Shown: piece after piece, positions 30,704 through 39,444 of the stretch
Layout of the letters: every line of letters begins with the position of its first letter
Numbering within the stretch: position 1 is the first letter of the stretch
NCBI GenBank assembly: GCA_946494335.1
Contig: CAMMBV010000022.1
Location: forward strand, 1 to 53,622
Direction of reading: 5' to 3'
From: an uncultured Ruminococcus sp.
GTDB lineage: Bacteria; Bacillota; Clostridia; Lachnospirales; Lachnospiraceae
Length of the DNA: 53,622 bases
Position numbers and translations under genes: made by a program
The notes under the pieces: generated by a model
Told to the model about the DNA's origin: nothing
Database searches by the model: none
The model's input: only the letters and a program-made list of their open reading frames with translations

Positions 30704-32157
30704 GTATTATAGTTTTTCAACCCAAATCCCCCCTTCTTCAGCCTCATCAGTTTCCCCCTCACCATCTGTTCCGTTTCCTCCTCACTCAGCAGATTTTCCA
30801 TATCTTTCAGCGATTCGGTATAATCCCAAAATGCATCGCAGATGCTGGATTCCGTAACTGTAAAAATGGATACTTTCAACTCGTCTGTAATCTGTATCAT
30901 CTGAAACTGCTTATTTTCATAAACCTCAAAATTCAGATGAAGAGGAATGGATATTTTCGGTGAGAGGAGATAATAATGATGCAGGGGATTATGATGCAAA
31001 AATCTTTCCAATGCATCTGCCCGTTCTTTCCGGGACAAAGCCGGAAGTACAGCCCCGATCTGTCCTGTCATTTTCCCGGTGCTGCAAAAATAATCCAGCC
31101 CCTCCTCCGTAAAAAACAGATTCATTTCCCTCTCCTCATAAAAGCAGTGACTGCTAATGACAGACTTTACAAAATGTGAAAACTCTGGACAGTATTCGTT
31201 TACCATGCTTTCAAACTGCCGATCATTTATCAGATCCCAGTAGCAGGGCTGAGCTCCTATCACCTGCAGCTTCTTTACATTTGTCGGCATCAGATTTTTA
31301 TACTGTATCCAAGCCTCTTCCGGCGTACTGCTGGACTGAAACAGTGGCTTTACAAAACAGCGCAGCCGATCATGCTCCTGCATGTATGCTTTAATCTTCT
31401 GCAAATCAGAATGTAGAACTGCATACTGCAGATCACCAGATATCTCCAGCAGACATTTCGGTGTAATAATATAATACGGAAAAAAGAACTGGCAGAGCTC
31501 TTCATCGCTTACTCTGCTATAGTAATAATAAGAAGTATAATTAAGTGTATTAGAAAGAGTCAGCGGCAATACATTATAGAGAATCTGCAGATTCTGCGCA
31601 GTCAGGGCAGTATTAATCTGAAAATGAATCAAATGATGGATGCTTACATTATTTTTTCTATATCTTCTGTTCAGCATTTGAAGCTGCTTGAAAAAATAGC
31701 CGTCTGTTGCCGGATAGTTTGTATAGATATTTATCTTTTCTTCCGACTCAAAACACTTTTCCAATACAGAATATACCGTAAATTCAAAATCCGATACTCC
31801 GCCGGAATATTTCTTTTCAAATGATACCTCATTCGCAGATGAATCCGGTAAATTGCGAAAGCCTCCCTTTTCCAGCCTGGAAAGATAGCGAATCAGATTA
31901 TGTATGTACTGTCGATTCCGATAAACATCCTCGCCTATGCTTTCCATTTTATATAATTCCATTAAATACTGTTCTTCCGCCATAGGCATACGCAGTTCAC
32001 GGCAAAACTGGCGTACAAAATCAATCCCCGGCAGCCGCCTGCCGGTTACCATTCGCTGCAGCGCTGTTCGTTCCAGTGAAGAATCATTTGCCAGCCGATA
32101 CACATTCGTTCCATTTTCCAGTAATAATGCTTTGCATTTTTCACTGAACTTCGACAT
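30700..32157 (-). CDS. XRE-type transcriptional regulator with long C-terminal domain, 485 aa
   Basis: The N-terminal helix-turn-helix (about 12-50; ENGTNVYRLANDSSLERTA, LQRMVTGRRLPG) reads as XRE-like. The remaining 400 residues are a helical and mixed region with no domain that I recognise, possibly a ligand- or protein-sensing part. It ends 67 bases before the lipoprotein ATG, and its stop lies inside the island promoter, suggesting it controls the island. It has its own promoter at 32195-32223. A repressor or activator role cannot be told from sequence. Confidence 0.75.
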   Translation of the reverse strand: MSKFSEKCKALLLENGTNVYRLANDSSLERTALQRMVTGRRLPGIDFVRQFCRELRMPMAEEQYLMELYKMESIGEDVYRNRQYIHNLIRYLSRLEKGGFRNLPDSSANEVSFEKKYSGGVSDFEFTVYSVLEKCFESEEKINIYTNYPATDGYFFKQLQMLNRRYRKNNVSIHHLIHFQINTALTAQNLQILYNVLPLTLSNTLNYTSYYYYSRVSDEELCQFFFPYYIITPKCLLEISGDLQYAVLHSDLQKIKAYMQEHDRLRCFVKPLFQSSSTPEEAWIQYKNLMPTNVKKLQVIGAQPCYWDLINDRQFESMVNEYCPEFSHFVKSVISSHCFYEEREMNLFFTEEGLDYFCSTGKMTGQIGAVLPALSRKERADALERFLHHNPLHHYYLLSPKISIPLHLNFEVYENKQFQMIQITDELKVSIFTVTESSICDAFWDYTESLKDMENLLSEEETEQMVRGKLMRLKKGGFGLKNYNT

Positions 32158-32477
32158 AAATTTATTTTCCCCTCATACTTTTCTCGACTATTTTATTTTA
32201 TAATCTTTATTTTTTGACAGCAATATGTGCTTGCAGCTGTGCAGCATTTCTGAAGAGATGATTTTGATAGTCTAAATCAAAAAATGCATTCTAAAATAAA
32301 GCATTGCGGCAGAGGATCCGAATATCTTTTTTAAAATGCAGCAATCATAATATAAGCCAATTATTGTGTATATCTTTTTCTTTGGTCAACTATAATTGTA
32401 CTTTAGTATTTTTATTTTGTCAATTTTTGTTTATACACTGGTATTGTAATATTTATATCTAATGTGAGGAACTCTGC
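32158..32477. other. AT-rich intergenic region between divergent regulators
   Basis: No gene. It holds the minus-strand promoter at 32195-32223, an inverted repeat TTTTGAT / ATCAAAA (32262-32268, 32276-32282), and AT-rich sequence before the plus-strand XRE gene. There TTGTCA and an extended TGGTATTGT box lie 19 bases apart, a poor spacing. The sequence before ATG 32478 contains GTGAGG as ribosome-binding site. Confidence 0.5.
32195..32223 (-). promoter_or_regulatory. Promoter of the 485-aa regulator
   Basis: TTGCTG (32223-32218), 17-base spacer, TAAAAT (32200-32195) on the minus strand, about 40 bases before the ATG at 32157. Confidence 0.5.
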
Positions 32478-32771
32478 ATGTTAAATGAACGAATCAAAGA
32501 ACTGCGTATTGCATACAAAATGAATCAGGTAGAATTTGGAAAGAAGCTGAATGTGACAAAACAAAGTGTGTCCAACTGGGAAAACAATAATATTCAGCCT
32601 TCCATAGATATGCTGATAAAAATTGCTGACTGCTTTTCCGTCAGCACAGATTTTCTTTTGGGGCGTGACACCAGAAAATATCTGGACGTATCGGATCTCT
32701 CTTCCACTGAAATCGTGCATCTGCAAAATATCATCAATGATCTTCGAGAACGAGATAAAAATGAATCTTAA
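32478..32771 (+). CDS. Small XRE family regulator, 97 aa
   Basis: A textbook Cro/cI helix-turn-helix (MNQVEFGKKLNVTKQSVSNW, then PSIDMLIKIADCFSVSTDFL) followed by a short charged tail. Such proteins act as dimeric repressors. It is transcribed away from the 485-aa regulator and converges on the Rpn-type gene, from which it is separated by a perfect hairpin. Likely target: its own promoter in the AT-rich region upstream (inference). Confidence 0.9.
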   Translation: MLNERIKELRIAYKMNQVEFGKKLNVTKQSVSNWENNNIQPSIDMLIKIADCFSVSTDFLLGRDTRKYLDVSDLSSTEIVHLQNIINDLRERDKNES

Positions 32772-32777
32772 ACAAAC

Positions 32778-32803
32778 GGCAGCTGCACCACCGTGCAGCT
32801 GCC
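32778..32803. terminator. Perfect 10-bp hairpin between convergent genes
   Basis: GGCAGCTGCA, loop CCACCG, TGCAGCTGCC. On the minus strand GTTTGTTT follows, so it can end the Rpn-type transcript. On the plus strand no T-run follows. Confidence 0.65.
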
Positions 32804-32811
32804 CATTCCTC

Positions 32812-33645
32812 TCACACCAGGATTTCCTCTTTTTCCATTTTCTCCATGATTTCTTTTATTGTCTCCTCCTCTTCTTCCAGGATTTCTGCAATCTCCGCTG
32901 CATTCAGCCCTTTCCGACGTTTTTTCTCTATCTGCCTTTGCAAAGTTTCCCGACGGCCCCGCTCTATTCCCTCCGCCATTGCATCTTCCCGTTCCATCCG
33001 GATATGTTTTTCTGCATCGTATTCGTAAATACTCACTTTTTTCGCCTCCGATCTGTTCTTCTTCAGAAAATCTGCAAGGATCCCTTCTCTGATACACTCT
33101 GTGATCGCCCGTTCCACGGCATCGTCCAGTTCCATCCCTTTAGCATACTTCCGTACCCTCGCCGTATACTCTGCATAGTCCTTTAAGGTCCGGCAATCAT
33201 CCAGCAGTTTCTGGTTGTGCCCCTGGTTGATGTTCAACATGACCGCTTCCAGTTCCAGGGCCGGGTTCTCTTCCCTCTGGGAATAAAGATCGGACAGCCG
33301 CAGAATCTTCCGTTCCTCCATCTCTTCTTCCCCGTTGTAAAAGATTAAAAAACGCGGCGCCGGCAGCTTCACCCCTTTCCGCCCGTACAGATTTATGTCT
33401 CTGGTTATGGAGGAAAACAGATCTGATACATAAAACAGGAAACGCAGCGTCAGGTTTTCACTGTAGGTGGACTGGTGCTCGTACAGGGACATCCGGCTGC
33501 CGATCACAAAAGATATGTCGTTGCGAACGGCCATATAGATGGCATTCTTCAGCGTATTGACTTTCAGCAGGTCGGGATCCTTATAATCAGTTCCATTTAC
33601 TGCATTATACAATTCCAGCAGCCGGTTTTTGTCGCTGAATATCAT
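32812..33645 (-). CDS. Rpn/PD-(D/E)XK nuclease family transposase-like protein, probably 5'-decayed
   Basis: 277 aa from ATG 33645. LLELYNAVNGTDY, LYEHQSTYSENLTLRFLFY, RFLIFYNGEEEMEERK and ITECIREGILADFLKKNRSE are typical of Lachnospiraceae Rpn-like (PD-(D/E)XK) proteins that promote DNA rearrangement. The frame continues upstream of the ATG through codons matching the usual start (FKASIFEMIFSDK) but has no ATG/GTG/TTG there before a TGA, and ATG 33645 has no ribosome-binding site. The residue where I expect an active-site Asp before EHQ is Gly (FVIGSRM). The copy may be inactive. Confidence 0.75.
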   Translation of the reverse strand: MIFSDKNRLLELYNAVNGTDYKDPDLLKVNTLKNAIYMAVRNDISFVIGSRMSLYEHQSTYSENLTLRFLFYVSDLFSSITRDINLYGRKGVKLPAPRFLIFYNGEEEMEERKILRLSDLYSQREENPALELEAVMLNINQGHNQKLLDDCRTLKDYAEYTARVRKYAKGMELDDAVERAITECIREGILADFLKKNRSEAKKVSIYEYDAEKHIRMEREDAMAEGIERGRRETLQRQIEKKRRKGLNAAEIAEILEEEEETIKEIMEKMEKEEILV

Positions 33646-33747
33646 TTCAAAAATGCTGGCTTTGAATGTGCTTAATTGAAAATATCAGAAATGATTTCAG
33701 ATACGGCCTGGCCGCATAGAATATGAGAAATATAATGCTTTAGTCGA

Positions 33748-33816
33748 ATTGTATCATAATACTTTGCAAAATACAAGTACAAATAAATTTTATTCTATTT
33801 GAATTTATGATACAAT
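33748..33816. promoter_or_regulatory. Symmetric divergent promoter region
   Basis: ATTGTATCATAA (33748-33759) and TTATGATACAAT (33805-33816) are perfect inverted repeats 45 bases apart. Each contains a TACAAT -10 box with TG one base before it (extended -10). One reads right into the YkgJ-type gene, the other left toward the Rpn-type gene. Confidence 0.6.
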
Positions 33817-33849
33817 ATTTCATACACCTATCACGGGGGAGGAATTCTA

Positions 33850-34512
33850 ATGAAACGTTACATTGATATAAATGAAGTATCTGACGGCCGCTTTTACGGA
33901 CTGCGGGATATGGTAAAGGCCGGCTGCGATGACTGCCAGGGATGCCATGACTGCTGTCAGGGCATGGGAAGCAGTATCCTGCTGGATCCATACGATCTCT
34001 TTCGCCTGACAACAGGTCTGCACCGCTCTTTTGACCAGCTGCTGGAGGATAAAATTGAACTGAATATTGCAGACGGATTAATCCTGCCCAATCTGAAAAT
34101 GAACAGCGAGACAGACTGCTGTGGATTTTTAAATGAAGAAGGCCGCTGCAGTATTCATCCGCTCAGACCCGGCATCTGCCGCATTTTCCCTTTGGGACGG
34201 TTTTATGAGGATGGCAGTTTTCGCTATTTTCTCCAGGTTCATGAGTGTAAAAAAGAACCCAAAACAAAAGTTAAGGTACTAAAATGGATTGATACGCCCA
34301 ATCCGGGACGCAATGAGCAGTTTATTATCGACTGGCATTATTTTATTAAGGATATGTCAGAGAGGCTGGAAAGTGCGGAGGAAAGCTATCGAAAAACAGT
34401 CTGTCTGTATCTTTTGAAAAATTTTTACCAGAATCCTTATGACGGAAACCAGGATTTCTATTCTCAGTTCTACGAAAGATTCCAGGAGGCTAAAAAGATA
34501 TTCCAGATATAA
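33850..34512 (+). CDS. YkgJ family cysteine-cluster protein, 220 aa
   Basis: Cys-rich N-terminal part (AGCDDCQGCHDCCQGMG), CCGFLNEEGRC and CSIHPLRPGICRIFPLGR are the pattern of the YkgJ/UPF0153 family, which binds zinc or an iron-sulfur cluster; biochemical role unknown. ATG 33850 is preceded by GGGGGAGG. The extended -10 promoter at 33808-33816 reads into it, and a strong terminator follows, so it is a single-gene unit on the plus strand. Confidence 0.9.
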   Translation: MKRYIDINEVSDGRFYGLRDMVKAGCDDCQGCHDCCQGMGSSILLDPYDLFRLTTGLHRSFDQLLEDKIELNIADGLILPNLKMNSETDCCGFLNEEGRCSIHPLRPGICRIFPLGRFYEDGSFRYFLQVHECKKEPKTKVKVLKWIDTPNPGRNEQFIIDWHYFIKDMSERLESAEESYRKTVCLYLLKNFYQNPYDGNQDFYSQFYERFQEAKKIFQI

Positions 34513-34523
34513 GCCATTTAAAG

Positions 34524-34566
34524 AGGCATCCCCGGCGGACAAAACGCCGCCTGGATGCCTTTTTCT
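34524..34566 (+). terminator. Rho-independent terminator after the YkgJ-type gene
   Basis: AGGCATCC (34524-34531) pairs with GGATGCCT (34553-34560), with an inner GGCGG/CCGCC stem; TTTTTC follows. Strong on the plus strand. Confidence 0.9.
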
Positions 34567-34575
34567 ATTGCCTGT

Positions 34576-36267
34576 TTATTTGGGATAGATACAGATTTTA
34601 GCTCCTGTCTGAGCAGTCTGAAGAATCTTGATCATATTGCTGCGGCTGACTGCGATGCAGCCCCCGGTGGATCCGGTGTTCCCTTTGCAGTGCAGGAAAA
34701 TGGCAGATCCTTTTCCCACAATGCACTGCGGATTATAATTAAGAAACATTCCGTAATCATATACCCCTTTATAGTCAATCAGATGTTCTCCCAAACAGCT
34801 GTGGGGTTTCTTTCGGATATCGATCAGGGTATTGTAATAAGAATCATCGCCGCACCAATAATGATACTTGTTTACTTTCAGGTAATCCATCCTGGCGCCG
34901 GGATCAGACGCAATGCCGAAGCCGCCGGTCATGGCGAAGGTGCCTGTCGGTGTTTTCCTGTCGCCTTCTTTTGCTTTATCAATACCGTTGCTTCCTACAT
35001 CCGCAGTTCCCGTAAACACTTCCTTCCAGGAGGAGCCGGATTTGCTGTAATAAGCCGCCTGGGCGCTGCTGCCGCCGGTATACTGGATAAACAGAAGCTG
35101 TCTGGTGGAGTCGTCGTCCTGATATTTATTGAGAAGCCATTCCCAGGTGTCGCATTGTTCACCGCGGATTCCATAGCCTCCGTTTTCTTTAAAACAGTAG
35201 TACTTTCCGCCGATTTTCTGTCTTCCCGTAAACATCATGCCTTTTACGCCTGCATTTCCTGTTTTCTTAAAGTAGAAGCGTTTGCCGCCGATACTCTGAA
35301 ATCCCAGAAGCATGGCTCCTTTTACATTTTTAGCCCCTGTTTTCTTAAAATAAAACACTTTTCCGTCAATTCTCTGCCAGCCGGTGAACATCACACCCTT
35401 GACTCCCCGATCTCCGGTTCTTTTAAAGAAAAAGGTATATTTTCCTATATTCTGAAAACCGGTCAGCATGGCTCCTTTTACGCCGCGGTCTCCTGTCTTT
35501 TTAAAGTAATACATTTTAGAGTTTATACTCTGAAAGCCGGTCAGCATAAGGCCTTTTATTCCCGTTTCTCCGGTCTTTTTCAGGTAAAAGGTTTTTCCAT
35601 TATAATCCTGCCAGCCGGTAAGCATCGCGCCGCGCTCTCCCGGCGCCCCGTCTTTTTCAAACATATAGGTTTTCCCGCCTATGTTCTGAATTCCGGTCAG
35701 CAGCGCCCCCTTGATGCCATATGCGCCCGTCTTTTTAAAATAAAACTGTTTGCCATCAATCACCTGCCAGCCGGTCTGCAGATATCCTTCTTCATTGAAA
35801 TAAAAGGTTCTTCCGCCGATTTCCTGCCAGCCCGCAGCCGGCGTCACTGTTCCTTTTTCATCAGTAATGTAATACTGAACGCCTGATTCTGACTCCTGCC
35901 AGCCGGATTTTTTTGTTTCTTCAGTCAAAGCCGGAGCCTGACCGGTCTGTACATCCGCTGCTTCCGGCATCATTTCTTCGCTCTCCTGTGGAAGGCTCTC
36001 CTCTGGCTCCTCTGTGGAAATCATATCTTCGCCCTTGAACTCTGCGCTTTCCCCGTCTTCACCGACAGAAGGCTCTGTTTCCAATGATTCGTCTGGAATC
36101 GTTATATCGCCCTCTTCTGCATCGGTATTTTCGTCGTCCTTTTGCAGTGCATCATCTTCTTCCAGCACCGCATTTTCCTCCGGCATTTCTTCCGCCGAAA
36201 CGGTAATGCTTCCGGCCATTCCCAGTGCAAAAAGGCATGCCAGCCACACCATGACTTTTTTCTTCAT
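34576..36267 (-). CDS. Secreted L,D-transpeptidase (YkuD) with cell-wall-binding repeats
   Basis: Start ATG 36267 (MKKKVMVWLA) follows GGAGAGGGG by 8 bases; the frame open to 36342 is rejected. 563 aa: signal peptide 1-25, acidic linker to about 110, and about ten wall-binding repeats (about 120-395; GWQxIxGKxFYFKKTG, GVKGAMLTGFQ). The C-terminal YkuD domain has HCKGNTGSTGGCIAVS, giving catalytic His and Cys. It should make 3-3 peptidoglycan crosslinks or attach proteins to the wall. The repeats match those of the 520-aa island protein. It is the first gene past the ribosomal operon terminator. Confidence 0.9.
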   Translation of the reverse strand: MKKKVMVWLACLFALGMAGSITVSAEEMPEENAVLEEDDALQKDDENTDAEEGDITIPDESLETEPSVGEDGESAEFKGEDMISTEEPEESLPQESEEMMPEAADVQTGQAPALTEETKKSGWQESESGVQYYITDEKGTVTPAAGWQEIGGRTFYFNEEGYLQTGWQVIDGKQFYFKKTGAYGIKGALLTGIQNIGGKTYMFEKDGAPGERGAMLTGWQDYNGKTFYLKKTGETGIKGLMLTGFQSINSKMYYFKKTGDRGVKGAMLTGFQNIGKYTFFFKRTGDRGVKGVMFTGWQRIDGKVFYFKKTGAKNVKGAMLLGFQSIGGKRFYFKKTGNAGVKGMMFTGRQKIGGKYYCFKENGGYGIRGEQCDTWEWLLNKYQDDDSTRQLLFIQYTGGSSAQAAYYSKSGSSWKEVFTGTADVGSNGIDKAKEGDRKTPTGTFAMTGGFGIASDPGARMDYLKVNKYHYWCGDDSYYNTLIDIRKKPHSCLGEHLIDYKGVYDYGMFLNYNPQCIVGKGSAIFLHCKGNTGSTGGCIAVSRSNMIKILQTAQTGAKICIYPK

Positions 36268-36349
36268 AGGCTTTTCCCCTCTCCGCCGCAATACGCCCGG
36301 CACGCTCACAGCAAAACTGTTCGTTTGCCGGTCGTATCGCACAAAAAAA

Positions 36350-36376
36350 CAGGCGGTCGCCCGCCTGCTTTTTATT
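36350..36376 (-). terminator. Terminator of the ribosomal/rpoA operon
   Basis: On the minus strand CAGGCGG (36367-36361), loop GCGA, CCGCCTG (36356-36350), followed by TTTTTTT (36349-36343). It lies 20 bases past the rplQ stop. Confidence 0.9.
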
Positions 36377-36387
36377 TCTTATGTTTA

Positions 36388-36924
36388 TTATACCAGCTCC
36401 AGCAGAACTTCCATCGCTGCATCACCTTTACGCTGGCCGATCTTTACGATTCTTGTGTAACCACCGTTGCGGTTTGCATATTTGGGAGCGATTTCTGTGA
36501 ACATCTTGTCCACCATGTCAATCTGTTTGGTATTTTTCTTTCTTCCTGCATTCTCCTTCGGAACTTCTTTCACCGGGTAGAATACTTTTACCATCTGATG
36601 TCTTGCATGCAGTCTGGAAGGCATATCTTTCTTGATTTCCTTCTGAACTTCATCGTACACGGTTCTCTTCTTTCCGTCTACAACTTCTTTTACTCTTTTG
36701 CCGTCGGCATCCTTGCGGGGAACTTTTGCTGTCACTGTAACAGTTTCAAAGTTATCTTTTTCCTTTACAGCCAGTGCAATAAGTCCTTCTGCAACTTTGC
36801 GGATTTCCTTCGCCTTTGTTTCTGTTGTAACGATTTTTCCGTGATACAGAAGATTTGTTACCTGATTTCTGATCAGCGCTTTTCTCTGGTCAGATGTTCT
36901 GCCAAGCTTTCTATATTTAGCCAT
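36388..36924 (-). CDS. rplQ: Ribosomal protein bL17 with central insertion
   Basis: 178 aa against about 120-127 in most bacteria. The start (YRKLGRTSDQRKALIRNQVT) and end (RIVKIGQRKGDAAMEVLLE) are canonical. The extra residues (about 63-130; PRKDADGKRVKEVVDGKKRT, DMPSRLHARHQMVKVFYP) are a charged insertion in the middle, which I associate with Lachnospiraceae. It is a large-subunit protein near the exit tunnel and the last gene of the operon, 89 bases after rpoA, followed by a strong terminator. Confidence 0.95.
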   Translation of the reverse strand: MAKYRKLGRTSDQRKALIRNQVTNLLYHGKIVTTETKAKEIRKVAEGLIALAVKEKDNFETVTVTAKVPRKDADGKRVKEVVDGKKRTVYDEVQKEIKKDMPSRLHARHQMVKVFYPVKEVPKENAGRKKNTKQIDMVDKMFTEIAPKYANRNGGYTRIVKIGQRKGDAAMEVLLELV

Positions 36925-37013
36925 TTTCTATTTCCTCCATTTGTGGAACCGTATACCACGCTTCTTCGGTCTTACTGATATACAGCTTATTTCTACAAAT
37001 TCCCTGCCAAGCT

Positions 37014-37973
37014 TTATTCATCCCCGGGATTTAACTGAAGTCCCAGTTCTTTCAGCTTAGCCAATACTTCTTCCAATGATTTCCGTCCCAGATTGCGGAC
37101 TTTCATCATATCTTCTGAAGTTCTGTTGCACAATTCCTCTACAGTATTGATTCCGGCTCTCTTCAGACAATTGTAAGAACGAACAGAAAGCTCCAGTTCA
37201 TCTATATTCATCTCCAGAACCTTCTCTTTTTCATGATCTTCTTTCTCGATCATGACTTCCGCCGTTTTGGCATTCTCCGAAAGGTCAATGAATAATTTCA
37301 GATGTTCGCTTAAAACTTTCGCAGCAAGGCTGACCGCCTCATCGGGAGCCAGCGTTCCCTTTGTATAGACATCCAGAGTCAGCTTATCAAAGTCCGTAAT
37401 CTGGCCTACACGGGTATTTTCCACGGTCAGATTTACACGCTCTACCGGAGTATAGATAGAATCCACTGCAATGACGCCAATAGGCATATCCTCTGTCTTT
37501 CCTTTGTCAGCGCTGACATATCCCCGACCCTTTGTGATTGTCAGTTCCATATACAGTTTGCTGTCTGCGCCGCCGTTTAATGTGGCGATCACCAGATCCG
37601 GATTCAGAATTTCAATATCCTGATCCGCCTGAATATCGGAAGCATGAACAACCCCTTCGCCTTCAAATTCAATATAGGCAATTTTCGGTTCATTGGTCTC
37701 GCTGTTATTTTTAAGAGCCAGGCTCTTCAGGTTCATGATGATTTCAGTCACATCTTCCTTTACGCCTGGAATGGAGCTGAATTCATGCAGAACGCCTTCG
37801 ATCTTTACCTGGCTTACAGCAACTCCCGGCAGGGAAGAAAGCATAATCCTGCGCAGGGAGTTACCCAGAGTCGTGCCATAGCCTCTCTCAAGGGGTTCTA
37901 CAACAAATCTGCCATACTTTTTATCATCTGAAATCTCCGTGATTTCGATTTTCGGTTTGTTAAAATCAAACAC
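37014..37973 (-). CDS. rpoA: RNA polymerase alpha subunit
   Basis: 319 aa. The N-terminal domain ([40 protein letters not shown]) dimerises and holds beta and beta'. The C-terminal domain (about 248-312; [32 protein letters not shown]) binds UP elements and activators. It starts with GTG (37973), with GGAGGG 6 bases upstream. Position between rpsD and rplQ is the standard alpha-operon order. Confidence 0.98.
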   Translation of the reverse strand: MFDFNKPKIEITEISDDKKYGRFVVEPLERGYGTTLGNSLRRIMLSSLPGVAVSQVKIEGVLHEFSSIPGVKEDVTEIIMNLKSLALKNNSETNEPKIAYIEFEGEGVVHASDIQADQDIEILNPDLVIATLNGGADSKLYMELTITKGRGYVSADKGKTEDMPIGVIAVDSIYTPVERVNLTVENTRVGQITDFDKLTLDVYTKGTLAPDEAVSLAAKVLSEHLKLFIDLSENAKTAEVMIEKEDHEKEKVLEMNIDELELSVRSYNCLKRAGINTVEELCNRTSEDMMKVRNLGRKSLEEVLAKLKELGLQLNPGDE

Positions 37974-38040
37974 TGCAAGCCCTCCTTCTGGGTTTATATT
38001 TTGATTGAGGGTATCTTAAATAAAATATTATCAATCCGGA

Positions 38041-38634
38041 TTATTTGGAGTACAACTCGACGATAAGCATCTCGTTAACCGGAACGTCGATTGCTTCTCT
38101 GGAGGGAAGCTCTTTTACTGTTCCTGTCAGGGTCTCCTGATTTACATCCAGCCATTCCGGAACCAGTCTTGCACCTGTTACCTCAAGAATATCTTTCATT
38201 CTCTGATATCCTTTGCATTTCTCTTTGATTTCGATGGTATCGCCGGCGCTTACCAGATAAGAAGGAATGTTTACCTGTTTTCCGTTTACCAGAACAAATT
38301 TATGTCCGACAATCTGTCTTGCTTCTCTTCTTGTTCTTGCGAAGCCAAGTCTGAAAATAACATTGTCCAGACGCTGCTCCAGCATGGACATCAGGTTGTC
38401 ACCTGTCATACCGGGCATTCTGTCGGCTTTTTTATAGTAATTTCTGAAGGGTTTCTCCAGAACGCCGTAGATAAATTTTGCTTTCTGTTTTTCTCTCAGC
38501 TGCAGACCATACTCAGATACCTTACGGCTTGATCTTTTCAGCTGTCTTGTGGATTTTTTATCAATTCCCAGATACATGGGATCCAGACCGAGGGATCTGC
38601 ATCTTTTCAGTACGGGTACTCTGTTTACTGCCAT
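38041..38634 (-). CDS. rpsD: Ribosomal protein uS4
   Basis: 197 aa. The S4 RNA-binding domain (MLEQRLDNVIFRLGFARTRR, GHKFVLVNGKQVNIPSYLV) is complete. The N-terminus lacks the zinc-binding cysteine set (only one Cys at 12), so it is the zinc-free form. It is a primary 16S binder and autoregulator of its operon in other bacteria. AGGAGG precedes the ATG by 9 bases. It follows rpsK by 17 bases. Confidence 0.97.
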   Translation of the reverse strand: MAVNRVPVLKRCRSLGLDPMYLGIDKKSTRQLKRSSRKVSEYGLQLREKQKAKFIYGVLEKPFRNYYKKADRMPGMTGDNLMSMLEQRLDNVIFRLGFARTRREARQIVGHKFVLVNGKQVNIPSYLVSAGDTIEIKEKCKGYQRMKDILEVTGARLVPEWLDVNQETLTGTVKELPSREAIDVPVNEMLIVELYSK

Positions 38635-38651
38635 TGTATTAGACCTCCTGA

Positions 38652-39044
38652 TTAAACTCTTCTACGTTTTGGTGGACGGCATCCGTTATGGGGTACCGGT
38701 GTTACGTCTTTGATGCTGGTTACTTCCAGACCATTGGCAGAAAGGGCGCGGATCGCTGCCTCTCTTCCTGAGCCCGGACCTTTTACAAATACGTCAACGG
38801 TTTTCAAACCATGTACCAGAGCTGCTTTTGTAGCAGTCTCTGCCGCCATCTGAGCTGCATAAGGAGTAGATTTTCTTGAACCTTTAAATCCCAGACCGCC
38901 GGCACTTGCCCATGAAAGAGCATTTCCTTCTGTATCTGTCAATGTAACGATAGTATTATTGAAAGATGACTGAATATGTGCCTGTCCGCGTTCAACGTTT
39001 TTCTTAACACGACGTTTTGTCGTTTTCTTTGTCACTTTAGCCAT
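38652..39044 (-). CDS. rpsK: Ribosomal protein uS11
   Basis: 130 aa; [34 protein letters not shown] and [20 protein letters not shown] are diagnostic. The C-terminus [12 protein letters not shown] is canonical. It lies in the platform of the small subunit beside the mRNA exit. The ribosome-binding site is weak (GTAGGT, about 12 bases before ATG), 31 bases after rpsM, so it may rely on coupled translation. Confidence 0.97.
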   Translation of the reverse strand: MAKVTKKTTKRRVKKNVERGQAHIQSSFNNTIVTLTDTEGNALSWASAGGLGFKGSRKSTPYAAQMAAETATKAALVHGLKTVDVFVKGPGSGREAAIRALSANGLEVTSIKDVTPVPHNGCRPPKRRRV

Positions 39045-39075
39045 AATAAAAAACTAACCTACACTTTCTTAAAAC

Positions 39076-39444
39076 TTATTTTTTCTTGTTTGCAACTGTT
39101 CTCTTCGGACCTTTACGTGTTCTGGCATTGGTCTTTGTTTTCTGTCCACGTACAGGAAGTCCTTTTCTGTGACGGATTCCTCTGTAGCATCCGATCTCCT
39201 GTAAACGTTTGATGTTGAGAGCGATCTCTCTTCTCAGGTCACCTTCTACAACCTGTGTATCATCAATTACAACACTGATTTTCTTAACTTCTTCGTCTGT
39301 CAAATCTCTAACTCGAGTATCCGGATTTACACCTGCTTCATTCAGAATACGAACAGCGCTTGCTCTTCCGATTCCGTAGATATAGGTCAATCCAATTTCC
39401 ACGCGTTTGTCTCTTGGTAAGTCTACACCAGCTATACGAGCCAT
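39076..39444 (-). CDS. rpsM: Ribosomal protein uS13
   Basis: ATG 39444 ([13 protein letters not shown]) is chosen because GGAGG lies 8 bases before it and the family starts here; the in-frame ATG at 39459 is upstream of the ribosome-binding site. 122 aa. [15 protein letters not shown] and the basic tail [19 protein letters not shown] contact 16S rRNA and tRNAs. It follows a hairpin-rich leader of about 320 bases. Confidence 0.97.
   Translation of the reverse strand: MARIAGVDLPRDKRVEIGLTYIYGIGRASAVRILNEAGVNPDTRVRDLTDEEVKKISVVIDDTQVVEGDLRREIALNIKRLQEIGCYRGIRHRKGLPVRGQKTKTNARTRKGPKRTVANKKK

Noticed and set aside
34555..35886. 443-codon open frame on the plus strand
   Set aside because: Antisense to the repeat-rich L,D-transpeptidase gene; its apparent internal repeats mirror the wall-binding repeats.
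35190..35900. Regular repeats resembling a CRISPR array
   Set aside because: The spacing follows codons of cell-wall-binding repeats in one long frame; units vary throughout and there are no unique spacers or cas genes.
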